Shown here: positions 54,783 to 64,000 of the stretch, one piece after another | Position numbering within the stretch: position 1 is the first letter of the stretch | How the letters are laid out: every line of letters begins with the position of its first letter | Assembly: GCA_944990035.1 (NCBI GenBank) | Contig: CALYLX010000128.1 | Span: 1,550,001 to 1,614,000 of the forward strand | Source of the DNA: Clitopilus passeckerianus | Lineage: Eukaryota; Basidiomycota; Agaricomycetes; Agaricales; Entolomataceae | DNA: 64,000 nt | Reading direction: 5' to 3' | Program-made: the position numbers and the translations under genes | The notes under the pieces: model-generated | Seen by the model: only the letters and a program-made list of their open reading frames with translations | Database searches by the model: none | What the model was told of the DNA's origin: nothing

Positions 54783-57675
54783 CTACTTCCTCGCCCTCAA
54801 TTGCGCTCTCAGCTGTCCATTCTCGGTCTGCATAGAGTTCAGTTCGTCGAGCAACGCAATCCTCTGCGATTGCTCTGAGTTCCTCAACCCTTCGATTTCA
54901 TCTTCGGCTGCTTGCAACGTTTTACGTAGTTCAGCCATTTGCGCCTCAAACTGCTTGCGAACCATCTCTGGAGCATTAGCAGCTTCTTCAGCAAGAGTCA
55001 AGGTCCTTGCGCTCAAGGTATCATTTGCATCCCTGAGTTGCTGGAGGGATTCAGCTTGTTGAGCGGAAAGGCCTTCCAGTCGCTGCCTTTCCACTTCCCC
55101 ATTCTCGTAGAAATTTTGCAGCTGTTGGAATTCATCTTGCCTGTATCATGGACATCAATAAGAAAAGATAGCGTATAAAGTCTATCAAAAACTTACAAAG
55201 CAGCCTGCCTTGCCACTAAATCGATGTTTCTATCCTCCAGTGTTCTGACCTGTTTCTGGTAGGTCTCCAGAGCCAGGTTGCCGTCTTGAGCGAGCTTCTG
55301 TGCCCTCTCTGCATTCTTCTTGAGCAGGTCATGGGCCTGGGCAAATCTGACCAGCCTTTCGATCAAGGCGCGATCGTCCTGTATCAAGGCCTGCACCCGT
55401 GAAGCGAAAGCTTCAATGGAGAAGTCGCCGCTTCCCATCACTGGAGACATTGGCTGACCACCGTTTCGAGAGGCATCATAAAGGGACTTGAGCGATCGTA
55501 CGTCTAGTTCAGAGAGAGACGAAGCTGGCTTCGCGCTGTTAGGGCCACCGGGACTGCCCAGAGATATCATAGCAGTGGTAGGGGAATTGGTGATGGGGGA
55601 GCCCGAACGGAGCTGGCGGTTGCCAAACTTCGCCGCACGGGCTTCTGGGGATGGCAGGATGTTCCAGATTGGCATGAGAATCTGGACAATGCGTTCAACG
55701 GAATCCGGGATGCCGTCGAGGGTTGGCTTGCGACTTGGTGGACTAGGTCGCTCACGGTCAAAGCTTCCACGGGCAATGGAGGAGATTGACTCGCTTCTGG
55801 CGTGGTCACGTTCCCGGCGTGCGTTGTCAAGATCACGATAGAGCTCCTCCCGTTTGTCATAGCCAGCACGAACGTCCTCCTCGAGTTTCCGCTTCGTTGC
55901 TTCCCAGTCCGCCTCGGTCTTGGCATGTGCCTCCAGTTTCTTGTGAACACCCTCAAGGTGAGTTCCAACTGAGGTAAGCAATGACTGCAGGGATGAGTCT
56001 CGTGAAAAGAGAACGATCCCGTGAGTTTTAACCAGCGTCTGCAACGCATTGAGACCTTGGTCCAACTCCATCTGAGCTTGGCGAGTCACATCGACATCTT
56101 GATTCCTGACCAGTGCCATCTCGCCCTGCAACCGAGCAACATCGTCCCTCCGAGCTTGTTCAAATTCCGCCTTTTGCTGCTCCCATAGCCCCTTTCAGCT
56201 TGCCAACGTGCTGTCACCTGACGAATTTCTTCCTCCCTTTCCCTGAGCATTGACCGCAGGCTGGAAAGCTCCTCTGCACCAGCAGCTACCGCACCACCTC
56301 TTGTCATCTGATCGCTCTCCAGCGCCTTCAATCTACCTTCGAGCTTATTCCGTTCCTGTTCCCATGAAGTTTTCTCTGCCTGGAGGTCATGAATCTCAGC
56401 ATCGAGTTCGTTGAGCCTCGGCAGGTCCTGTTCCAACTCCTGAATCCTCTCTTCGGCACTCTGCAATTCCATGCCCATCATAACCTCGACCTCCTGCTTC
56501 TCCAACTTGAGGACCGACAAATCTCGCGCCGTTTCAGCCTGCTTTTTGCCTGCTTCGGTAAGCGCATCGGTTGCAGCCTTCAGTTTCTCCTCGAGAGCGG
56601 CAATCTCTTGAGCAGCTCGTCCGTTGGACAACTGGGAGTGAGGAGCGATGGCGTCTACATGACCAGCGAAGAAGTGTCGCCCATCAAAAGGCACTTTGGT
56701 GGACGCCGAGGACGATGTCGTGGTACTCGAGGTAGTAGGGCTGAGGAGAACACCTTTGGTTGTGCCATCAAAGCCGATATCCTCAATCCCGTTCGAGGCC
56801 CCATTGACGCCATCTGGCACTGCCTTCTTCTCGAGTGCCTTTACCGAGTAAGACAGTACACCAGCCCTGTGCTCAAGTAGCATTTTGTACACCTGATTGG
56901 CACGTTCATAGGTGCGCCAGTATTCTTGCTGAACATTTTGTACACGTTCGTTGGCTGCGTCCAATTTCTGTTTCGATTGTGGGTTGGGCTTTTTGATGGC
57001 GAGCTGATCTTCGAAAGTGAGAGCGCCGCATCACGAATCTTGGTCTCGAGGGCCAGTTTCTTCGCCATGGCTTCGACTCGGAGTGTAAGAATTTCGTGCT
57101 CCTAAGGAAGAGTTAGTATAAAATGATTTGATAGTTGTTGTGTAAACCTTCTGCAATTCTTCGATGTCTTCAGAGCTCAGAATCGCATAATCCTTACTGT
57201 CGACCACTGCCTGGGCCGCCAGGAGACTGAGGAAGAGTTCATCCCGAGTATTGGTTGTTCCAGATGCTACGCTGTCATTCGACACACGCTTTCCCATTAC
57301 CGGTAGAACCGGTTGGGACTGAGATGTTTGAAGGGGATTCTTACGTATGACCAGACGCTCTGGTTGTATACGTGAGTTCGGTGGAGAAGAGCCAGGGTTA
57401 ATGCGAAATGAAGAGTCAGGCGGTCCATTGTATGGTGGTCGGTCATCGTCCAAGGGTGGTGGCGTTGGTTGTTGCCTGACGTTTCCAGCGTCGTTGGGAA
57501 CTGGTCCTTCTGGGAGAGTGAAGCTGGCCGATTGTAAGGGTGTTTGGGGAGGCCATGAGGGCCCATTCGTCGTTGCAAATCTAACTCTGGAAGCAGATGG
57601 TAATGGCTGTCCGGGCTCTGACTGTGGTGGCGACGAGCTGGTCGCGCCTGCCAGAAATCGTCGGACGCCATTCAT
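54783..57675 (-). CDS. Septation-related coiled-coil protein (Usp1 domain)
   Basis: Protein with a domain resembling the up-regulated-during-septation (Usp1) family, probably cytoskeletal or cell-division related. Exons in order 57675-57148, 57101-55197 and 55140-54783; about 930 aa after two added bases. The N-terminus is Pro/Ser-rich, then comes the Usp1-like segment RDELFLSLLAAQAVVDSKDY AILSSEDIEELQK, followed by LALETKIRDAA and long coiled coils to the C-terminus (ERIQELEQDLPRLNELDAEI, LREREEEIRQVTARWQAE, MVRKQFEAQMAELRKTLQAA). Breaks: AAA at 57014-57016 (plus; a fourth gives LFEDQLAIKKPNPQSKQKLD) and CCCC at 56189-56192 (plus; a fifth gives RGLWEQQKAEFEQARRDDVA). Both restore uninterrupted coiled coil. 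The exact function is unknown. Confidence 0.8.
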
Positions 57676-57811
57676 GGCGGTGAGGAGGGCAGAATAAACC
57701 CTAACCTTAGCACCAATTTTGTCATTTCAGTTGCCGTGCCATCCGCGTCAAGTTTGGCCGGTCATCACATTTTCGGGGCATGCTCGTCGTGGACTGCAGC
57801 GACCAAGGCTC
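57676..57811. promoter_or_regulatory. Short divergent promoter Usp1-type gene / MDM34
   Basis: 136 bp between the two start codons. No TATA box was recognised. Both leaders and promoters must fit here. Confidence 0.45.
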
Positions 57812-60356
57812 ATGTCTTTCACTTTCAACTGGCCTAGGTTCTCCGACCAGTTCCACTACGATGCAATTCAGATGCTCAACAACGCCCTCAATAAGGGTAA
57901 CAAACCACCAATCATAGCAGACCGTATTGAGGTCGTTGAACTCGAGATGGGGACGCAGGTAAATTCAGAGACCATGTCCGAAATGCCTCATTATTCTTAA
58001 CGATCCATGATAGCCTCCAGAACTCGAAATCAGAGATATTGGCGACCTCACCGTCGACCAGTTCCGCGGTATATTCCGCCTTACCTATTCAGGGGATGCA
58101 CATATCGTCTTGAAGACCAAGGTTCAGGTGTAGCCAGTAAGGTCTCGCATATTGGTCTGGTGTAACGGGAGAGGTTACAGGCAAACCCGCTGAACCACAA
58201 ACAACCAGATATACATCTAATGACTGGGTCCCGAGGCATGCTTGCTGCAAAGGAGCCGCTTGTGGTGCCAATGCATCTCCGCCTCTCTAATTTCAAACTA
58301 AACTCATATGTGGTCTTGGTGGTCTCGAAGCAGAAAGGCATCACTCTAGTGTTCAAGACGGATCCTCTACAAAATGTCGATATTAACAGCACCTTCGATT
58401 CCATTGCCGTCATCCAGAAATTCATACAGAGGGAAATAGAGGGTCAACTTCGCCAGATGTTCCGTGAAGATTTACCTGGGATCATCCATCGGCTCAGCCA
58501 ACAATGGGTGAAAGCTAAGGTCGAAGCTCCATACCTACAGAAGCAGCCTTCTCCAACAGTCACAAGACAACATCCCACCGATTCCGACGCCATGTCGGAT
58601 GTTGCTTCCGCTGTCCATAGCTTACCTCCAACACCTCTGGCACATGATATGCCCCCTTATCTCGCTCGCCGAGCACAGTCCCTGGCATCAGTCCCTCGAC
58701 GCCCACGCTCAGTTTCAGGCTACTCGACAACATCTTCCTCGAAAGCAAAATCAGCCAAACCCCCTTCCCCGCCTAATCCCCTCGATTCAAGCCCCTTCAC
58801 ATTCCCAGATCTTGAGAACTTTGACCCAACCTATGGTCTGCGTCCAGAAGGACTACCTGCCAAAAGTACATTCCGAGGATTCGGTAATTTATTCAGGCCG
58901 ACTCGAGGACTTGCAGACCTTGCGGAAGATGAAGAGGAAGACGAGGAGGAGGAGGACTACGAAGAGGATGATGATGACGGTGGCGCCTCATTTGATATTG
59001 TCAATTGGGAGTACACCGTTCCTCCATCTCTCAGCATAGACGAAGACAATCCCCGAAGGACAGCGACGCCCCCACAGTCAGAGTATGAAACAATACCGGC
59101 TGTCGGTGGTGGAACCATCACTAGGCCCCGTGTCTTCCACTCTCAATCAATGCTTCAATCCCCAATAGCTTCGCCCGGCCGAAATTCACCTGCACCGTTG
59201 GGAAAACGAAGACCGTCCCACATATCCTCATCGTCAGGGTATAGCACTCCAGGAGGCTTCTTTTCAAACTATTCAGCTGGATTGCACAATGCTTTCCACC
59301 CACCCACAGACTACTTTGATCCCCACCATGGCCAAAGCCATCAGCCACCGCCTTCCCTTCAATCTGCACCTGTGTTCTCGAATCAGCGACGTAACTACAC
59401 GCCGGATAGCGAGGATACCCAGCAGTCCGAGCACAGGCTTTGGTGTCCTGTCAACTTCCACACCGCCAACAGAACCGCCTTTCTATGATGACGAGGATGA
59501 CAGGTTCTCGTATGCGCATTCAACAACTCGATCACCCCCACGTAATATGCGCCCCACCTCTGCCACTATTCACCGCCAGCCGTATTTAGGCATTGCTCAA
59601 TCACAACCATCTAGACCTCCCACTAATGCTCCGTCCTCAAGACGCGCATCCATATCAGCCGCTTCAGCAACGAGCTCGTCCGCCGTTGATGTTGATGGAT
59701 TCCCAATGTCTTCATCACCTCCAGCTCACCATTTACTTCCCCATCACCCATCATCCCATTCTGCCTCTGCCAGCGGTAGTGGGACCAATCCAAAGATTGT
59801 CCTTCGACCTTCACTGAACAATAATTCGTTGTCCCATCTAACGACACTGTCCCACTCCAACCATACGCTATCGCCCTACACAAGGGCCCCGCAGCATTTC
59901 ACAGTACGAAGCGTACCACCTTCGGCAAGAGCTATCCCACACCACCCCTCACAAGGCCCAGTAAAAGCCAAGCGCAAACGTATATTCAGACTGGGTGGCA
60001 ACAACGACAAAGGGAAGGCAAAAGAAGACACAGACGGTGCACGATGGCCTCAGAAGGCTGACGAAACCGATTTTGATGAATCAGACATGGATCAATATTT
60101 CCGTACGAATGAGGAGGCCAACCAGGAATACGAAGCCTCGGATGTCTTTGCCTCGCCTTCAGCACCACCATCACATTTACCACTATCTCCCAGTATTCCG
60201 GGACCAATACCATTACCAAACGGTGACACGGGAAGCCTTTCATCAAGATCAGTCTCCTCTCAAGTGCGAGCTGCCCTTTTGCAACATAGGCAGCAAGAGC
60301 AAATGTATCTGCACCAGCGGCATCCTTATCGCAATCAACAACTTTACCCAACATAG
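57812..60356 (+). CDS. MDM34: ERMES complex subunit MDM34
   Basis: Outer mitochondrial membrane protein of the ER-mitochondria encounter structure, which moves phospholipids between the organelles. Exons 57812-57958, 58014-58127 and 58181-60356; about 812 aa. The SMP lipid-binding domain is unmistakable: [73 protein letters not shown] [20 protein letters not shown] and [16 protein letters not shown]. The long C-terminal part is disordered, with an acidic run [16 protein letters not shown] and a basic stretch [13 protein letters not shown]. Frame changes near 59418-59420 (CCC): two extra C, giving [14 protein letters not shown], fit best; one base too many upstream is the alternative. As written, translation stops at 59488. 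Confidence 0.9.
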
Positions 60357-60583
60357 TTTTAGCTCTTATATACCTCTGTTCTTTGTCACGCCATTGCATT
60401 TTCACATTACCTTCATGTATCATTATAGACACGCATTTTTATCACAGACTATCCCTATCCCTACTCTGGAAATATTGTGTTGAGCTATATCATTGATCTG
60501 ATTCCATGAAAGATTAGCGTCCATTCAGCGCTAGGAAGTACACTCGTGAACATAGAAGTACAGATATATTACACAAATCCTAC
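60357..60583. other. Convergent 3' region MDM34 / Virilizer
   Basis: 227 bp between the two stop codons; AT-rich, no gene seen. Confidence 0.4.
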
Positions 60584-63500
60584 TCAAAGTTGTTCCATGT
60601 CCATCATTGGTGGGTATGTGAGCATTTCTGGGTTAGTTGGTAGTCCCATGATGGGTATGATAGGGCTGGTTGAAACCGTCTCTTGCACTTGGAAGTCCTT
60701 GAATAAACAAACACATCAATGAATATAAGGCAGAAGACAAACAACCCTTACATCAACTGTGAATCCATATAAGTGAGAAGATGGAAGTGTGAATCAGCAT
60801 CAATCACTCAGCAATGTAGATGTGGCCCTCAAATAATGCTAAAACACAAATGGAAACCACGCACCGTGCATACTGGGAAGCCGACTTGTGTTTTGCCTCG
60901 TTGATGGTGTCTGCCTCAACTGCCTGAAATCGTTATTCAAGTAGGTCTTGGTCAATCCAGTCGTGGCCGCAGGGTGTGCTCGTAAAAGGGCGGTGGGGGG
61001 CGAGATGATGACACCGAGTATATCAGGTGTTTTCATTCCAGCCTTTTGACGAGGGGGTGTCGACGGTGTTGATGATACTTGGGCATCGCGTTGCTCGAGC
61101 ATATTCTGGATCTGTTGAAGAGGTAGCGTCAAGGATGAAGGCAGTTCACGGGGCTCCTGGGCCGGCGAAGCATCTGCACTGTTTGTATCGTTCGTGAACT
61201 TGACTCTGAGGCCCGAAAGTTTTGTACGATCTTCAGCAGACAATGACGTAGAAATTGTTGCACATAGAGACTGGAACGTATAAGCAGTTATCCCAATGAG
61301 ATTGGTGAATATGGGGTTGGACTGTTGGGTCAGCCATGCAATCAGCTTGAAAAGACTCTGGGCCGTCTCTGGCGTGGCATTTGCTCCATGTTCGGAATAA
61401 GCTGCCAATATTCTCCCCATCTCTCGTCGAGTTGTGTCCGTGCATATAGATAGGGTGGAGTCAGGAATGTTTTGGAGGCTGTCAATCGATTGTTGGATCA
61501 AAGGGGCCGCTGGTGTTGACGATGCGTGTAGCTTATTCAACGCCAACGCAAGGCGAAGCTCGGGGATGAATTCTAAACTAGCACGATTTGCATGCTCCAC
61601 CAAACGCGATACTAAGTCGGACAGTTTCAAGGACGATATGTTGGCGTCCAGAGCCGCCAGCAGGCACGGCGCTAGAGCCCGAGCAAGGTCGGGAGCAGAA
61701 GCCAAGGATGTCGTCATCCAATCCAGGGTTGTAGAAGATGGAGCACTGAGGTCGTCCAACAATTGCAGGCCGAGAGTCGCATGATATTGCCTGACTGCCG
61801 CGACTCTTTCGTTTGCTTCTGGCAAGGACAGTGAGCTGAAAACGTCGAATAACTGATTGAGCTCCTCCATTAACAGCCACTCCCCAATGCCAATGGGATT
61901 ATCTGGCTGATCGAGGCTGATCAATTTCTTCATGAATTGTAATTTCTTCGGGGGATCCAGAATTGCAAAGAACGCCCTGACATCTTCCAGCAACTCAGGC
62001 AATATGCTTATCCAATAGCTCGGTTCGTTGCTACTATGAGAATCATCGCCTCTTCTTCGATAACAACTGAGGCTTCCCAAGGCTTTCGTTCTCCGCTGGT
62101 GGGGGCAGCATCGGAAGAATGTGGTCGACCAAGGTGTAAATCTGATGCAAATGCCGCGAAGGGTCGCTTTCCACCACGGGTGGGTCTTCCAAATGACTGG
62201 CATTATGGGTGCCATATTGTGTAGCGCGCCCCAACAAGGTCTGCAGTACCACTTTGGCCCCCATGATCTTCCGGGCTCCAGCATCGGCAAATATTTCGGG
62301 CCCAGAAAGGATGTTGATGAGATCGAGGCATCCTTGCTGACCGCTTTGGGCAGAAGCTTGGATCGGGCTGGTCGAAGAGAATATTTCCATCGCTACGTCT
62401 GCTGCAGCGTAGACATCAGCGACAGCAGTTATTAGGCTGCGTAAACCCCGACTTGAAAGGGGCAGAGTCCCATGTGGCTCATTGAGATACGAGGTGAGGA
62501 CTTTGGTGACAAGGCTGATGAGATCTGCTGCAGTGGAGAAGAGCTGGTCGGATAAAGATTGGTTCATTGTGGGGAGTGGGGAAAGTGAGAATTGGGCCGT
62601 CAAATCCTCGCTGACTTCGGTCGAAACATCAACGAGACACTCCGTCAAGGTAGGGGAATGCCAGTTCCCTTCTTCGAATAAGAAGAGTTTCATTATTTTC
62701 CAGAGTCCATTGGGCTGGTCAAGTTCTTCTGCAACACAGGCTAAAGCGACTCGCAAGACGCGTAATCTTCTTGAGGATATGGGACGATCACTCTTGTAGA
62801 GCAGTTCGTCAACAGCGGCGGGTAGTCCGTCGTTTCCGACAGCAGCCAGCTTTTGGAGTATGCCGAACTCAGTATCGGTGATGGAGGAAAGGGGAAGCCG
62901 TAGGCAGAGTAATGTGTCGCTGACTTCTTTCTGGAGAACCGCGTGCGGATCATCGTAGCAGAGGCGCAGTAATATCTGTTCTGCGAACGTGCTTGATCTG
63001 CGAGGGTGTGATGCTTCCGTAGCAATCCATTTCAGACGACGAATGGCCAAGGGTTGAAGGAGAAAGTAGTTCACTATCTAAAGCGTGTTTTCAGTCTCGA
63101 AAACGGCTGGAGTGAGAAAAAGACGCAGACCTCACGATAACCACTTGCAGTTTGCCATAGATGCAGAATCGCGAGAGCTCTTTCCCGACAAGGGTCGTGT
63201 CCAAGCTCATCTGCCCATACCCATGTTGCTAGTACGCTAGCAACCCCAGTAAACGCCCTAAGAAGCGTCAAGAAGCCGCTATGGGAGATAAAAGGTATCT
63301 CTGGTTGATGAAATTGAATCAAAGGGACGTCTTGAGTGGTAGCTGAGATGGGAGTCTCAAGGGACTTGGCGAGGACATCTGCATGCGTGAGCATGGATTC
63401 CAACCAGATGCCTAATGCCTGTTCTTCTTTCGCGACTTCCTTTAGTAGTCCGCAGGCTTCCTCAAAATCGGCCTCGGGGTCCGTCAGAGCCTCTTCAAAG

Positions 63501-64000
63501 CTGCTCCATTGCCGAATACGCGTGCTCAATCGTCCAGCCGCTACTTGTGCCGACCTTTCAAGCTTGTAGTTATTCTCGATCTCTTGAAGAGTTTCAAGGA
63601 ACTGTACATCGTTCAGATGACGGGATACGTCCACGTTGGTGGCCGCATCTAAGAGGCAAAGTAAAGTACTCTGGTCGAGATTTCCAGCATTGAAAATAGA
63701 CTTTGGCTCCAGCTTGCGCTGGGGTTTTGAATTCAGCATTGGATATCTGGTATCAGTGTTTGAGACCTACCAACATAGCGCGGGCCAGCCCAGGATGTTG
63801 AGAAGCTGAGATCGAGAGAAGGTTCGCTATATGAAAGGCATAATCATCTTCCTACAAAATCTATGAGTCCAAATGGCACCAGCTCTAACAAACAATTACG
63901 CACATGTGAAGACGTTGCGATTTTGTCCGTAAATCCATCCAGAGCGTCCTCTGCTGTATCTTCGGGTATTGGTCTTCTCATAATCTGAACAATTTCCTGC
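60584..64000 (-). CDS. Virilizer-like subunit of the m6A writer, 5' end outside window
   Basis: Large helical-repeat protein resembling Virilizer (human VIRMA), scaffold of the mRNA N6-adenosine methyltransferase complex. Visible exons in order: from beyond 64000 to 63904, 63851-63771, 63718-63131, 63077-60865, 60756-60752 (5 nt) and 60697-60584. The body is alpha-helical repeat sequence without catalytic motifs. The call rests on the C-terminus: RQNTSRLPSMH in the large exon continues across the 5-nt exon as VDDF. The block NTSR-PSMHVDDF is, from memory, the conserved C-terminal motif of animal and plant Virilizer. The tail ends PPMMDMEQL. Frame shifts near 62080-62092 between ENESLG and SLSCYRRRGDDS: one base too many (AAA) or two too few (GGG). 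The N-terminal domain is not in view. Confidence 0.75.

Noticed and set aside
1..64000. CRISPR arrays, insertion sequences, prophage or integrative elements
   Set aside because: None seen; the window is eukaryotic nuclear DNA with spliceosomal introns throughout.

Overview
This window is nuclear DNA of a filamentous basidiomycete, most likely an Agaricomycete. Genes are dense and intron-rich; most introns are 45-70 nt GT-AG. Many genes sit head to head with 0.1-0.3 kb between starts or tail to tail with 0.1 kb between stops. The proteins are typical fungal ones: BST1, RRS1, MDM34, SEC18, an ALR1/MNR2 magnesium transporter, UPF0652/DUF2009 and a wax-synthase-like membrane protein. No plasmid, phage, CRISPR or insertion-sequence signal was seen.

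Layout. 1-24 kb is mostly housekeeping: 14-3-3 (5' end outside the window), GPI inositol deacylase, a KDM5/JARID1 histone demethylase, TFIIB, a wax-synthase-like acyltransferase, RRS1, TAF12, TIP41, dynein light intermediate chain, an unrecognised low-complexity protein and an HCA59/Tls1-type protein. 24-35.6 kb is an accessory block: four secreted S53 (sedolisin, tripeptidyl-peptidase-like) peptidases in tandem on the minus strand. 36-49 kb is housekeeping again: eIF3m, a DUF2009 protein, a STIMATE-type vacuolar membrane protein, SEC18/NSF, phosphatase inhibitor 2 and a CorA-type Mg transporter, followed by two tRNA-Arg(TCT) genes. 49.9-54.6 kb holds two tandem AMP-forming acyl-CoA ligase paralogs with predicted peroxisomal targeting. 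54.8-64 kb holds a septation-related coiled-coil protein, the ERMES subunit MDM34 and a Virilizer-like m6A-writer subunit that runs off the right edge.

Two themes cut across the window. First, many otherwise well-conserved genes carry a one-base frame break inside or beside a short homopolymer, mostly G or C runs one base too short. Adding one base restores the family sequence, and in the complete gene models the summed exon length becomes a multiple of three. The breaks lie on both strands and include essential genes, so I read them as consensus errors of the assembly rather than pseudogenes. Second, splicing shows several extremes: a 9-nt microexon shared by three of the four S53 paralogs, a 10-nt microexon in one paralog, a 5-nt microexon in the Virilizer gene, and two GC-AG introns.

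I found no clearly new multi-gene system. The most interesting biology is the diversification of the S53 array, in both intron content and loss of the calcium site in one copy, and the microexons. Exon coordinates were derived by hand from splice consensus, frame and family similarity; no alignment was run.
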